A stretch of DNA of 64,000 bases from Pseudomonadota bacterium (GCA_029561145.1 JAKQJM010000088.1:62001-126000); one strand, 5' to 3'. Numbered from the stretch's first letter, positions 54,653 through 64,000 are shown. Notes: a model not told the origin generated them from the letters alone. Program-made: numbers and translations.

Positions 54653-56041
54653 ATGGCCATTTCCGCAGAACGCAAGCCGGCTCCGAACATCGAGACCCTG
54701 CGCGTCCCTCCCCACTCGATCGAGGCTGAGCAAGCGGTCCTCGGCGGACTGATGCTCGCACCCGACTCCTGGGAAAAGGTCGCCGACCGTATCGGCGAGG
54801 ACGACTTCTACCGGCGCGACCACCGCGTGATCTTCCGCGCGATAGCGACGCTGAGTGAAAAGGACCAACCCTGCGACGCGGTGACACTTGGCGAGTGGTT
54901 CGAGGCGCAAGGCCTTTCCGAACAGGTCGGCGGCATTGCCTATGTCATCGAGTTGGCGAATTCGACGCCGAGCGCCGCGAACATCGTCGCCTATGCCGAC
55001 ATCGTCCGCGAGAAGTCGGTGCTGCGCCAGCTCATCGATACCGGCACCGAGATCACCGGCGATGCCTTCCAGCCCGAGGGGCGCAGCAGCCAGGAACTCC
55101 TCGAGACCGCCGAGCAGAAGGTATTCCGCATCGCCGAGGCCGGTTCGCGCGGGCGCAAGGGCTTCGTCTCGATGCGTGCCGCGGTCAAGGACGCGTTCCA
55201 GATCCTGCACCACCGTTACGAGAACCGCGGAACGATTACCGGATTGCCGACCGGCTATGCCGATCTTGATGAAATGACCACGGGTCTGCAGCCCTCCGAC
55301 CTGATCATCGTGGCCGCCCGTCCCTCGATGGGCAAGACGGCGCTCGCCCTGAACATGGCCGAGAATGCGGCGATGCGCACGAAGAAGGCAGTTGCCGTTT
55401 TCTCGATGGAAATGTCGTCTTCGCAGCTGGCGTTCCGCCTGATTTCGTCGATGGGCCGGATCAACCAGCAGCACCTGCGTACCGGCGAACTCGCTGAAGA
55501 GGAGTGGCCGCGTGTGACCAGCGCGATCACGATGCTGAGCGAAGCCAAGATATTCATTGATGACACGCCCGCCCTGTCTCCGGGCGAGTTGCGCGCGCGC
55601 GCGCGTCGCCTCAAGCGCGAACATGATCTCGGTCTGATCGTGATCGATTATCTGCAATTGATGCAGGTGCCCGGAAACAAGGAGAACCGCGCCACCGAAA
55701 TTTCAGAAATCTCGCGTGGACTGAAGGCTCTTGCCAAGGAGCTCAATGTCCCCGTCATGGCGCTATCCCAGCTCAACCGTTCGCTCGAGCAGCGCACCGA
55801 CAAGAAACCCATGATGTCGGACCTGCGTGAATCCGGCGCGATCGAGCAGGATGCCGATGTGATCATGTTCATCTACCGCGACGAGTACTACAACCCGGAT
55901 TCACCCGAGAAGGGTGTTGCCGAGATCATCATCGGCAAGCAGCGAAACGGCCCGACCGGATCGGTGAAGCTCGCCTTCCTCGGTCAGTTCACGCGGTTCG
56001 AGAATCTTGCCGTCGATCGCTACACGGAACACTTCGCGTGA
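54653..56041 (+). CDS. dnaB: Replicative DNA helicase DnaB
   Basis: A hexameric 5'-3' helicase. The 462 residues have the N-terminal primase-interaction domain (PHSIEAEQAVLGG), a RecA-like motor with P-loop ARPSMGKTA at 222-230, IVIDYLQLM and the arginine finger segment SDLRESGAIEQDADV. No intein is present. I chose the ATG that gives MAISAERKPAPN. It overlaps alr by 4 bases. Confidence 0.97.
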   Translation: MAISAERKPAPNIETLRVPPHSIEAEQAVLGGLMLAPDSWEKVADRIGEDDFYRRDHRVIFRAIATLSEKDQPCDAVTLGEWFEAQGLSEQVGGIAYVIELANSTPSAANIVAYADIVREKSVLRQLIDTGTEITGDAFQPEGRSSQELLETAEQKVFRIAEAGSRGRKGFVSMRAAVKDAFQILHHRYENRGTITGLPTGYADLDEMTTGLQPSDLIIVAARPSMGKTALALNMAENAAMRTKKAVAVFSMEMSSSQLAFRLISSMGRINQQHLRTGELAEEEWPRVTSAITMLSEAKIFIDDTPALSPGELRARARRLKREHDLGLIVIDYLQLMQVPGNKENRATEISEISRGLKALAKELNVPVMALSQLNRSLEQRTDKKPMMSDLRESGAIEQDADVIMFIYRDEYYNPDSPEKGVAEIIIGKQRNGPTGSVKLAFLGQFTRFENLAVDRYTEHFA

Positions 56042-57120
56042 GTCGAGCGACCTGCGCGACGATTCATCTCGGCGCGCTGCGAGACAACTTTCAACGACTG
56101 CGCGAACGGGCCGCGGGCGCGCGGATCATGGCCGTGGTCAAGGCGGATGGCTATGGCCACGGGCTCGAGCGGGTGGCACGTGTGCTCGGCGATGCCGATG
56201 CTTTCGGTGTCGCCTGCATCGCCGATGGGCAGCGTCTGCGCGCCGCCGGCATCCGGCAACGCATCGTCGTGCTGTCAGGCATCGATGAAGCCGCCGACAT
56301 CGCCGAGATGCACCGGCTCCACCTCGAGTCGACGATCCATCACGAAAGCCAGATCGACTGGCTTGCAGCCGATCGAGATCCACGCCCGTTGCGGGTCTGG
56401 CTCAAGATCGACAGCGGCATGCATCGGCTGGGTTTTCCGCCATCGCGAGTGAGTGCTGCAAGGACGCGGCTGCTGGCATTGCCCAACGTCGATCGCGATA
56501 TCGGCGTGATGACGCATTTTGCCAATTCCGACGTCTTTGGCGATGCACAGACTTTGCAGCAGATCGCGTGCTTCGAGCAGGTCGTCGCGGACATGCCTGG
56601 CGCAAGGACCTTGTCGAACTCGGCCGCCGTGCTTGGCTGGCCGCAGGCACGCGGGCAATGGGTGCGCCCCGGTGGCCTGCTCTATGGCATTTCCGTGGTT
56701 GCCGGAACGAATGGACTCGATTTTGGTTTCCATCCGGTCATGACCTTGTCGAGCAAGCTCGTTGCGATCAACCGCATCGCCAAGGGCGAGCCGATCGGCT
56801 ACGCGGCCACCTGGACCTGCCCGCAAGACATGGACATCGGCGTTGTGCAGATCGGCTACGGCGATGGCTATCCGCGTTCGGCCGAATCCGGTACGCCGGT
56901 GCTGCTCAATGGTCGGCGCGCATCGATCGTCGGTCGCGTGTCGATGGATCTGATCACGGTCGATCTGCGCGAACACGGTGATGCCCGGGTCGGCGACCCG
57001 GTGGTCCTGTGGGGCAAGCACCTGCCGATCGAGGAAATAGCCGCACACGCCGGAACGATCGGCTACGAGTTGACTTGCGGCATGACGCGTCGGGTGCGCT
57101 TCCTCGAGGATCAAGGCTGA
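56038..57120 (+). CDS. alr: Alanine racemase
   Basis: A PLP enzyme that makes D-alanine for peptidoglycan. The 360 residues have the PLP lysine Lys35 in VVKADGYGHG and the catalytic tyrosine region QIGYGDGYPR near residue 280, with GRVSMDLITVDL after it. The start is GTG overlapping the dnaB stop (GTGA). The stop is one base before radA. Confidence 0.95.
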   Translation: MSRATCATIHLGALRDNFQRLRERAAGARIMAVVKADGYGHGLERVARVLGDADAFGVACIADGQRLRAAGIRQRIVVLSGIDEAADIAEMHRLHLESTIHHESQIDWLAADRDPRPLRVWLKIDSGMHRLGFPPSRVSAARTRLLALPNVDRDIGVMTHFANSDVFGDAQTLQQIACFEQVVADMPGARTLSNSAAVLGWPQARGQWVRPGGLLYGISVVAGTNGLDFGFHPVMTLSSKLVAINRIAKGEPIGYAATWTCPQDMDIGVVQIGYGDGYPRSAESGTPVLLNGRRASIVGRVSMDLITVDLREHGDARVGDPVVLWGKHLPIEEIAAHAGTIGYELTCGMTRRVRFLEDQG

Positions 57121-57121
57121 T

Positions 57122-58507
57122 ATGGCCAAGGCGAAAACCGCGTATGTCTGCAGCGAATGCGGCGGCGAGCATTCGAAGTGGCAGGGTCAGTGCGCGGAAT
57201 GCGGAGTCTGGAACACGTTGTCTGAAATCCTGCTGGAGCCGGCGGGCAAGGCTTCGGCCGGTGGGGCACGGCGCAGTGGATACGCAGGTGCATCCGGTGC
57301 AGCGAAGATCACGCGTCTCGCATCGATCGCGAGCGAAGAGGATCATCGCAACGGGACCGGCATCGGCGAACTCGATCGCGTGCTTGGTGGCGGCCTGGTC
57401 GGCGGTTCCGTTGTCCTCATCGGTGGTGACCCCGGCATCGGCAAGTCGACCTTGTTGCTGCAGATGCTCGGTGCGGTCGGCAGGCGCATGCGCAGCCTGT
57501 ATGTCACCGGCGAGGAAAGCCTTGCCCAGGTTGCCGCGCGCGGGCGCAGGCTTGATCTTGATCTCGATGGACTCGAGGCGCTGGCCGAGACTTCGATCGA
57601 ACGCATTCTTGCCGAAGCCGCTGTCTGCAGGCCTGAAGTGCTCATCATCGATTCGATCCAGACAATCTGGACCGAGTTGCTGACCGCTGCGCCCGGCTCG
57701 GTCAGCCAGGTACGCGAATCGGCGGCGCGTCTCGTGCGCTTCGCCAAGGAAAGCGGCACCAGCGTTTTTCTGGTCGGTCATGTGACCAAGGAAGGCGGCA
57801 TTGCCGGACCGCGCGTGCTTGAGCACATGGTTGATGCGGTGCTCTATTTCGAAGGCGAGTCGGGCAGTCGTTTTCGCATCCTGCGCGCGTTCAAGAACCG
57901 CTTCGGCGCGGTCAATGAGCTGGGTGTGTTCGCGATGTCGGAGAAGGGTCTCAAGGAAGTGCCGAATCCCTCGGCGATCTTCCTCTCGTCACACGCGCAG
58001 CCCACCCCGGGAAGTGCGGTCATGGTCACGCGCGAAGGCACGCGGCCCCTGCTGGTCGAAGTTCAGGCGCTGGTCGATGCCTCGGCGCTGCCCAACCCTC
58101 GCCGGGTCACCCTCGGGCTCGAGCAGAACCGCCTGGCCATGCTGCTGGCGGTGCTGCATCGGCACGGCGGGGCGGCGGTCTACGACCAGGACGTCTTCGT
58201 CAACGTGGTGGGTGGGATACGCGTGCAGGAAACAGCGGCCGATCTGCCGGTATTGCTGGCTGTCCTGTCGAGCTTCCGCAATCGCGCCTTGCCGGACAAG
58301 CTCGTGGCATTCGGCGAAGTCGGCCTTTCCGGTGAAATCCGGCCTGTTCCGAACGGTGAGGAACGCCTGCGCGAAGCGGCGACGCATGGATTCCTCCATG
58401 CCATCGTGCCGAGAGCCAACGCGCCCCGGAAACCGAAGATCGGAGAGCTCCGGATCATTGCGGTCGATCGCCTCGACGACGCACTGGCGGCGACGTCGGA
58501 GATCTGA
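57122..58507 (+). CDS. radA: DNA repair protein RadA
   Basis: A branch-migration motor in recombinational repair. The 461 residues have a C4 zinc finger (Cys10, Cys13, Cys24, Cys27), P-loop GGDPGIGKST at 101-110, the RadA-specific KNRFG motif near residue 259 and a Lon-like C-terminal domain. It follows alr by one base. Confidence 0.96.
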   Translation: MAKAKTAYVCSECGGEHSKWQGQCAECGVWNTLSEILLEPAGKASAGGARRSGYAGASGAAKITRLASIASEEDHRNGTGIGELDRVLGGGLVGGSVVLIGGDPGIGKSTLLLQMLGAVGRRMRSLYVTGEESLAQVAARGRRLDLDLDGLEALAETSIERILAEAAVCRPEVLIIDSIQTIWTELLTAAPGSVSQVRESAARLVRFAKESGTSVFLVGHVTKEGGIAGPRVLEHMVDAVLYFEGESGSRFRILRAFKNRFGAVNELGVFAMSEKGLKEVPNPSAIFLSSHAQPTPGSAVMVTREGTRPLLVEVQALVDASALPNPRRVTLGLEQNRLAMLLAVLHRHGGAAVYDQDVFVNVVGGIRVQETAADLPVLLAVLSSFRNRALPDKLVAFGEVGLSGEIRPVPNGEERLREAATHGFLHAIVPRANAPRKPKIGELRIIAVDRLDDALAATSEI

Positions 58508-58667
58508 AGCGCTACGCGGCAGGTGATGGGTGGAGAAAGCACGAGCCGCACGAATCACCTTCTGATGTCCGCTGCACGACTTCGGTCGCGATGCTCCTGA
58601 TTCAGGTTGCGAGGATGGGTGCGACCGAAATCGCTGTCACCGTGCTTCGTCCATTGCCAATTCCGGC

Positions 58668-59468
58668 TCATACCGCTCGATGCAGGACGATCTCGAGGAC
58701 AAACTTGCTGCCGAAGAAGGCAAGCAGGAGGACGATCATTCCGACCAGGGTCAGGCGTACGGCGCGATTGCCGCGCCAGCCCCAGCGCCAGCGCCCGAAC
58801 AGCAAGCTGCCGAAGACCAGCCAGGACGCAATCGAAAGTATGGTCTTGTGGGCCAGATGCTGGGCGAACAGGTTGTCGACGAACAGCACGCCGCTGACCA
58901 GGGTCAGGGTCAGGAAAACGAAACCCACGCCAATCAGCCGGAACAGCAGCGATTCGGTCAAGGTCAGCGGGGGCAGGGCGCCGATCAGGCCGGAATCGAG
59001 TTGGTGCCGGCGCAGCGCGCGCTCCTGCAGCGACAACAGGATTGCAAGCAAGGCAGCAATGCTGAGCAGGCTGTAGGCGAGCAGGGCAAAGGTGACGTGC
59101 AGCTTGATCTGCCATTCCATCGGCTGCGCCAGCGTCGGGGCCGCGAAAAACACATCCGCGGCGAGCAGCGATGCAGCCAGCGGAAACACGATCACGCCCA
59201 GCGCCGCGACTGGACGAAACAGGTTGACCAGCAGGGTCAGGGCGGCAACCCCGAATCCGGCCAGCGACAGTGACGCGAAGAAGTGCAGGTCGAGGCCGCC
59301 ACGATGCATGCCGAAGATCAGGCTGGCGTGGATGATCACGGCCAGCGCGGCCAGAATCAGCCCGATGTTGCGTGCCGGCGCGGGTAACCGCGCAAATGGC
59401 AGGGCAAGGACCGCGGTGGCGATCAGGTAGGCCGCTATCGTGAACAGGCTGAGCAGGTTGATGGGCAT
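58668..59468 (-). CDS. Cytochrome c assembly family membrane protein (CcsA/YpjD)
   Basis: A 266-residue protein with about eight transmembrane helices and family motifs KLHVTFALLAYSLLSIAALLA and SGVLFVDNLFAQHLAHKTILSIASW, including the His residues used for heme handling in CcsA/CcmC relatives. YpjD-type genes lie next to ffh in many gammaproteobacteria, as here. Its true role is not established. The 160 bases between radA and this gene hold no gene. Confidence 0.85.
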   Translation of the reverse strand: MPINLLSLFTIAAYLIATAVLALPFARLPAPARNIGLILAALAVIIHASLIFGMHRGGLDLHFFASLSLAGFGVAALTLLVNLFRPVAALGVIVFPLAASLLAADVFFAAPTLAQPMEWQIKLHVTFALLAYSLLSIAALLAILLSLQERALRRHQLDSGLIGALPPLTLTESLLFRLIGVGFVFLTLTLVSGVLFVDNLFAQHLAHKTILSIASWLVFGSLLFGRWRWGWRGNRAVRLTLVGMIVLLLAFFGSKFVLEIVLHRAV

Positions 59469-59597
59469 GGTTTCGAGTTTCGCACAGGCACGAGCAGGCG
59501 GGAATCGTGAGCGCGGGAAGTCTGGTCAAGGCGCGCTCGCCGGGTTTCGGATGGCGCTGATATACTTCGCGGCTGCATTTCCCGGGTCTGTGCCTCC

Positions 59598-60977
59598 ATG
59601 TTCGAAAACCTGAGCCAACGCCTTTCGTCGACCGTCGAGCGCCTGCGTGGCCGCGGTCGACTGACCGAGGCCAATATCCGCGAATCGATGCGCGAGGTTC
59701 GTATCGCCTTGCTCGAAGCGGATGTTGCCCTGCCGGTCGTGCAGGCGCTCATCCAGCGCGTGCAGGTGCGCGCGATCGGCCAGGAAGTCATGAAGAGCCT
59801 GACTCCGGGTCAGGCACTGATCAAGGTCGTGCGCGATGAGCTCACGGCGGTCATGGGTACGGTCAACACCGACTTGAATCTCGCTGCTGCACCGCCGGCG
59901 ATCGTCCTCGTTGCCGGCCTCCAGGGCGCGGGCAAGACCACCACGGTGGCCAAGCTGGCCCGCTTCCTGCGTGAGCGCAGGAAAAAGAAGGTCATGGTGG
60001 TCAGCTGCGATGTCTATCGTCCGGCGGCCATCGAACAACTGCGTACGTTGGCCGGACAGGTCGAGGTGCTGTTTCATCCCTCATCGCCCGACCAGTCTCC
60101 GATCGCCATCGCGGCGGCGGCACTTGATGCGGCGAAGAAGAATTTTGCCGATGTACTGATCGTCGATACCGCCGGACGCCTGCATGTCGACAGCGGGATG
60201 ATGGCCGAGATCAAGGCCCTGCACGCTGCGCTTGATCCGGTTGAAACACTGTTCGTGGTTGATTCGATGACCGGCCAGGATGCGGCCAATACCGCGAAGG
60301 CGTTTTCCGATGCCCTGCCGCTGACCGGCGTCATCCTGACCAAGACCGATGGCGATGCGCGCGGTGGCGCCGCGCTGTCGGTGCGTTATGTCACCGGCCG
60401 GCCGATCAAGTTCGTGGGTGCCGGCGAAAAGACCGATGCCCTGGAGCCGTTCCATCCGGATCGCCTGGCCCAGCGCATCCTCGGCATGGGCGACGTGCTT
60501 TCGCTGGTCGAGGAAGTCGAGCGCAAGGTCGACCAGGAGAAAGTGCAGAAGCTGGCCGAAAAGGTCATGAAGGGCAAACGCTTCGACCTCGATGACATGA
60601 AGAGCCAGCTCGAGCAGATGGTCAACATGGGTGGCATGGCCTCGTTGATCGACAAGCTGCCCGGCATGGGCGGCATGTCCGAACAGGTCAAGTCGAAGGT
60701 CAACGACAAGCAGGTCCACCACATGATCGCGATCATCAATTCGATGACCGCGAAGGAGCGTCGCCATCCCGATCTGCTCAAGGGTTCCCGGCGTGCCCGC
60801 GTTGCACGCGGCTCCGGTCAGCAGCCCGCGGACGTCAATCGCCTGCTCAAGCAGTACCAGCAGATGGAAAAGATGATGTCCAAGCTCGGCAGTGGAGGCA
60901 TCAAGGGCATGATGCGGCAGATGAAGGGTGCGATGCGTGGCATGGGCGGGGCGGGCGGCTTCCAGCCGCCGCAATAG
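59598..60977 (+). CDS. ffh: Signal recognition particle protein Ffh
   Basis: Targets ribosomes making membrane proteins. The 459 residues have the N domain, the G domain with GLQGAGKTTT (107-116), DTAGRLHVD and TKTDGDARGG, and a methionine-rich M domain (GGMASLIDKLPGMGG, MMSKLGSGGIKGMMRQMKGA). It is divergent from the YpjD-like gene. Confidence 0.97.
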   Translation: MFENLSQRLSSTVERLRGRGRLTEANIRESMREVRIALLEADVALPVVQALIQRVQVRAIGQEVMKSLTPGQALIKVVRDELTAVMGTVNTDLNLAAAPPAIVLVAGLQGAGKTTTVAKLARFLRERRKKKVMVVSCDVYRPAAIEQLRTLAGQVEVLFHPSSPDQSPIAIAAAALDAAKKNFADVLIVDTAGRLHVDSGMMAEIKALHAALDPVETLFVVDSMTGQDAANTAKAFSDALPLTGVILTKTDGDARGGAALSVRYVTGRPIKFVGAGEKTDALEPFHPDRLAQRILGMGDVLSLVEEVERKVDQEKVQKLAEKVMKGKRFDLDDMKSQLEQMVNMGGMASLIDKLPGMGGMSEQVKSKVNDKQVHHMIAIINSMTAKERRHPDLLKGSRRARVARGSGQQPADVNRLLKQYQQMEKMMSKLGSGGIKGMMRQMKGAMRGMGGAGGFQPPQ

Positions 60978-61179
60978 CCACTTCAGGCGGAGATTCAACA
61001 GGCCGCAGGCTGAATGGAGTCTTTGCGGTTGCCCGAACATTGTTTCCAGCGAAAGTTTCCGCTACGCTCATGGGCGCGGTGGAACACAAGCCTTGGGTTT
61101 TGGCGTACAGGTCAATTCCTGATCCATGGCGTACCACGTCGTTGAACGCGTAGCATCTTTCTATTTGGGTGAGGAAATC

Positions 61180-61755
61180 ATGAAATACACGGCAATCTTT
61201 GCGGCAGTTGTTGCGGGTGCGATGTTCGCGGGAGTGGCATCGGCAGATCAGTTTCTGACCAAGCAGAACGAGCGCAACGGGATTTCCTCTCCCGGTGACG
61301 TAGTTCCCAACGGCGGTGGGGCCAGCTGCGGCACCGCGCCGGCGATCACCTCGCTGCCGTTCAGCGATTCGGGCACGACGGTTGGCGCCGCCAACACGGT
61401 CGGCACCCTTCCTGCGGGCTGCAGCAACTACACGACCGTCGCTGGTCCGGACGAGATCTATCTGTTCACCACGGGAGCTGGCGCCAGCGTTGGCGTCTCG
61501 CTGGTTCCAACGACCGGTACGTATGATCCTGCGATCTATGTCCTGAGTACGTGCGGAACGGCTTCGACCTGCGTCGTCGGTGCGGATGCGGGTCTCGCCG
61601 GTGGTAATGAAACGATCGCGGCACAGGCGTTTGCGCCCGGCACCTACGGTCTGTATGTTGATTCTTTCTATTCGACAGCAGCCGGTTCGGGTGCGTACAA
61701 CTTGAGCGTGACCGGAACCTTGCCGGTTGAAGTCTCGGACTTCCACGTCGAGTAA
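61180..61755 (+). CDS. Secreted PPC-domain-like protein
   Basis: A 191-residue exported protein with a signal peptide (YTAIFAAVVAGAMFAGVASA). The mature part resembles a bacterial pre-peptidase C-terminal (PPC) beta-sandwich: GPDEIYLFTTGAGASVGVSL, YDPAIYVLSTCG and FAPGTYGLYVDSF, with paired cysteines. It ends TLPVEVSDFHVE, similar to LPVELxxFxVx tails of secreted proteins in related genomes. GAGGAAA precedes the ATG. No protease is attached. Confidence 0.78.
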   Translation: MKYTAIFAAVVAGAMFAGVASADQFLTKQNERNGISSPGDVVPNGGGASCGTAPAITSLPFSDSGTTVGAANTVGTLPAGCSNYTTVAGPDEIYLFTTGAGASVGVSLVPTTGTYDPAIYVLSTCGTASTCVVGADAGLAGGNETIAAQAFAPGTYGLYVDSFYSTAAGSGAYNLSVTGTLPVEVSDFHVE

Positions 61756-62083
61756 GCATTCGCGGGACGTCGAGTTCTACCGGAAAGGGCCGCCACAAGC
61801 GGCCCTTTCCTTTTGCTGCGGCAGGTGCCGGCAGCAGTTCAGTACTCGCGTCGATCTGGCCTTGTACAGATCCGGCGGGCAACACCCGGACTGCGGGCGG
61901 TTCGCAACAGCAGACATGGCGAGTGACCTCGTAATGCCCGTCAACTGGTCGGCGTTCCGTGCATTTGCATGGTATCGATGTTGCGGATCCTGACTGCGTG
62001 AGTCCTGGCGGGATTCCCTCCGCACCTTACGCCGCGATACAGTCACCGACGATCGCCGAATCAACGAGGAAGCCAGACGACGC
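61756..62083. other. Spacer of 328 bases with one terminator
   Basis: Apart from the hairpin at 61782-61814 I see no gene. It probably holds the promoter of the DUF1573-like gene. Confidence 0.5.
61782..61814 (+). terminator. Terminator after the PPC-domain gene
   Basis: GGAAAGGGCCGC-CACAA-GCGGCCCTTTCC, a perfect 12-base stem, followed by TTTT. Confidence 0.9.
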
Positions 62084-63154
62084 ATGCGTATCCAACTGTT
62101 TCTAGTTCCCCTGCTTGCTATGTTCGGGTGTCGAGCTGCGCTGGCAGTCCAGCAGGTGCCTGCCGCTCTGGTATTCACGCCCGAGCAAGCCATGCCCGTC
62201 GAGGTCTATCGGGGCGACACGCGGACACTTCGTTTCGAGGTGCGCAACACCAGTTCGCGCACGATCTCGGTTTCCAAGGTGTTTCCACGCAAGGGCAAGG
62301 GTGGCGGAACCGTGGAGCCCGGGTCCTTGGCACCGGGTGCCAAGGGTCTTGTCACGATCGAAGCGACCTTTCCCGAGGCCTTGGGCGAGGGACAGGTCAA
62401 CTATCTCGTCAAAACCGACAATCCGGACAAGGAGACCGAGCTGCTTGAGGTGAATTACTTCGTCCAGTCGGCCTACGAGCCCGACCTGATGCTGCTGGAT
62501 CTTGGCGATATCCACCCCGGCCAGCGCGTGCGCTCGACGCTCGAAGTGGAAACACGCCTGGCACCGGAACTTCGTTTCGACAAGGTCCTGTCAAAGCCGG
62601 ATTGGTTGAACGTCGAAGTCAAACCCTCCGCTGGCGGCTCGGATCAATCGAGGATGGTTGTTGCCACAACGACGGGACAACCGCCAATTGGACTGAACAC
62701 CACCGAGATCGTGCTGGAGTCCAACCTCGCCTCGGATCGCGTTTTGCATATTCCGGTGGTCGTTCGTTCGTTCAGCAAGTATGGAATCTCGCCGTTTCCA
62801 TTGACCTTTGGTGGTGTGCCGGAAGGCCAGGACAAGGAGCGCACCTTGCGAGTCCGCAAATTCGATGGCGGGAAGGTCCAGATAAAGCACATCGAGACCG
62901 GCAGTCCGGCGTTGCGTGTCAAGCAGGTCGAGTGCGGGAAAGCTTGTGTGGATCTCAAGCTCGACTTTGATTCGATGAAGGCGAGGGGTGGATTGCGCAT
63001 CGCACTGACGATTTCGTTTGTCGATGACGACGTTTCGTTGGCTGTGCCGATTGATGCCCTCGTGGTTCCGATTGGCGTCAAGTCGATTGAGTTGGGGGAC
63101 CTGGATACTTTGACGGTCCGTGGCAAGACGGAAATCCTGGAGCCGGGAAAATGA
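62084..63154 (+). CDS. Exported Ig-like (DUF1573-type) protein
   Basis: A 356-residue protein with an N-terminal signal (IQLFLVPLLAMFGCRAALA; the Cys is not in a good lipobox). It contains tandem Ig-like modules: TRTLRFEVRNTSSRTISVSK, LDLGDIHPGQRVRSTLEVET and LTFGGVPEGQDKERTLRVR. The -LDLG/-LTFGxVxxGxx- starts are typical of DUF1573 modules found in periplasmic or surface proteins. The function is unknown. It overlaps the next gene by 4 bases. Confidence 0.72.
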   Translation: MRIQLFLVPLLAMFGCRAALAVQQVPAALVFTPEQAMPVEVYRGDTRTLRFEVRNTSSRTISVSKVFPRKGKGGGTVEPGSLAPGAKGLVTIEATFPEALGEGQVNYLVKTDNPDKETELLEVNYFVQSAYEPDLMLLDLGDIHPGQRVRSTLEVETRLAPELRFDKVLSKPDWLNVEVKPSAGGSDQSRMVVATTTGQPPIGLNTTEIVLESNLASDRVLHIPVVVRSFSKYGISPFPLTFGGVPEGQDKERTLRVRKFDGGKVQIKHIETGSPALRVKQVECGKACVDLKLDFDSMKARGGLRIALTISFVDDDVSLAVPIDALVVPIGVKSIELGDLDTLTVRGKTEILEPGK

Positions 63155-63534
63155 CGAACTGGATACTGCTGGCATCCCTGCTGGTGATCGCGCCCGCCAA
63201 AGCCGAAAAGTATGGAGCGGCGCAGAGCTATTCGATTCCCTTGCTGCACTGGAGCAGCAAGCACGAGAAGGGCGTCTATGGGTACATCATCTACCGGGCT
63301 TCCCGGGCAAATGGCCCGTTCCTGCGAATCAACAAACGGGTCGTGCCTGCTGTCCGTTCGGTCAAGAGCGCCGATGCGACCGTGGCGGCCCAACCCAACC
63401 GTTACGAATTCAAGGACGAAACCGCCGATCCGGCGCAGACGTATTACTACTACGTGGACGTGATCTCGACGACGGGCCTGAAGCAAGGACTTACGCAACC
63501 GGTACGCAGGGATCCTCGACCCGTTAAGAATTGA
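63151..63534 (+). CDS. Small exported fibronectin-type-III-like protein
   Basis: A 127-residue protein with a signal peptide (NWILLASLLVIAPAKA) and one fibronectin-like beta sandwich: LLHWSSKHEKGVYGYIIYRA, GPFLRINKRVV and YEFKDETADPAQTYYYYVDV. It is coupled to the DUF1573-like gene by ATGA, so the pair may act as a complex in the periplasm or on the surface (inference). Confidence 0.7.
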   Translation: MTNWILLASLLVIAPAKAEKYGAAQSYSIPLLHWSSKHEKGVYGYIIYRASRANGPFLRINKRVVPAVRSVKSADATVAAQPNRYEFKDETADPAQTYYYYVDVISTTGLKQGLTQPVRRDPRPVKN

Positions 63535-63572
63535 GCGCGATGACGTGGCGCGGCCGAGGCGCCACTATCCGG

Positions 63573-64000
63573 TCAGTGCTCTTGCGCAGGGATGGGGCGC
63601 AGGTCGGGGGCGAGCAGAGCTTCCAGTTCGGGCAGTGAATGGGCCTGGTTCAGCAAGGACGGCCTGGCCCGAATGGCTTCGGAGAGGCTTGCTCTCGCCG
63701 GCTCCCGGTCGCCACGAGCGATCATGATCTGCGCCAGCCGAAAGCGGGCTTCGGCATAGTTCGCGTCTGCGGGTTTCACGCGAAGCAACCACTTTTCTGC
63801 GTCTTCAGGGAGTTTCTCGTCATACAGCATCAAGCCGAGCAGGGCGGGATAGACAAATTCGTCTCCACCCACACTCGCGGCCTTCTCAAGCGTCCCGATT
63901 GCCGCCTTGCGATCACCGCGTTGGCGCTGCTGGAGCGCCATGTTCTGCAGCAGGCGCACATCGTCCGGGGCGATCTCCAGAGCCTTCACCAAGGCGTTCA
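63573..64000 (-). CDS. TPR-repeat protein, partial (5' end beyond the window)
   Basis: The C-terminal 142 residues of a tetratricopeptide protein. Repeats include ALEIAPDDVRLLQNMALQQRQ, ADANYAEARFRLAQIMIARGD and AIRARPSLLNQAHS. The frame is open to the right edge (it reads NALVKALE at the border). The role is unknown; such proteins often assist assembly of surface structures. Confidence 0.82.
   Translation of the reverse strand, partial: NALVKALEIAPDDVRLLQNMALQQRQRGDRKAAIGTLEKAASVGGDEFVYPALLGLMLYDEKLPEDAEKWLLRVKPADANYAEARFRLAQIMIARGDREPARASLSEAIRARPSLLNQAHSLPELEALLAPDLRPIPAQEH

Overview
The window is a GC-rich gammaproteobacterial chromosome segment. The gene orders rpoE-rseA-rseB-degP-lepA-lepB-DUF4845-rnc-era-recO, fabF-pabB-mltG-tmk-holB-pilZ, nagZ-hpt-MTI phosphorylase and rpsF-rpsR-rplI-dnaB-alr-radA are those I know from Xanthomonadales (Lysobacterales). 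A surface protein ending in an IFxxGFE-type tail points, by memory of related genomes, to the Rhodanobacteraceae/Lysobacteraceae side of that order. No 16S gene is present, so the genus cannot be named.

Layout. 0-6.7 kb: fatty-acid and folate synthesis, murein lytic transglycosylase, dTMP kinase, DNA polymerase delta-prime, type IV pilus PilZ and a ketopantoate-reductase-like enzyme. 6.7-12 kb: a beta-oxidation fusion enzyme facing a two-gene unit, an unknown protein resembling a Ycf46 N-terminal domain plus a pseudoreceiver-PAS-GAF-GGDEF-EAL c-di-GMP protein. 12-21.6 kb: the sigma-E envelope-stress cluster running into LepA, signal peptidase, RNase III, Era and RecO. 21.6-30 kb: a REC-Hpt regulator, RlmD, NagZ, purine and methylthioinosine salvage, an ABC exporter, a small secreted protein and an AI-2E-family transporter.

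30.1-41.5 kb is an accessory region downstream of the tmRNA gene. It holds a broken tyrosine-integrase start, a ParDE toxin-antitoxin pair and one tightly packed operon read on the minus strand: an HTH regulator interrupted by an amber codon, hsdM, hsdS, an SMC/OLD-type AAA ATPase, a PIN-domain nuclease with all four acidic residues, an RNA-ligase-type nucleotidyltransferase with its adenylation motifs intact, and hsdR. The region is bracketed by copies of the tmRNA 3' end, each followed by a terminator-like hairpin. The ATPase, PIN and ligase genes sit between hsdS and hsdR with 4-7 base overlaps. This is the best candidate here for an undescribed system: a type I restriction system carrying its own candidate RNA-cutting and RNA-sealing module.

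41.4-64 kb returns to core chromosome: tmRNA, SmpB, RatA, RnfH, BamE, Fur, tRNA-Arg(ACG), a large two-domain glycosyltransferase with a coiled-coil companion, a secreted beta-helix protein, a desaturase, MscS, a DUF4124 metallopeptidase, the ribosomal-protein/replication cluster, a cytochrome-c-assembly-like membrane protein beside ffh, and a group of exported proteins ending in a TPR protein that runs off the right edge.

These calls come from reading motifs, overlaps and gene order. No database search was possible.
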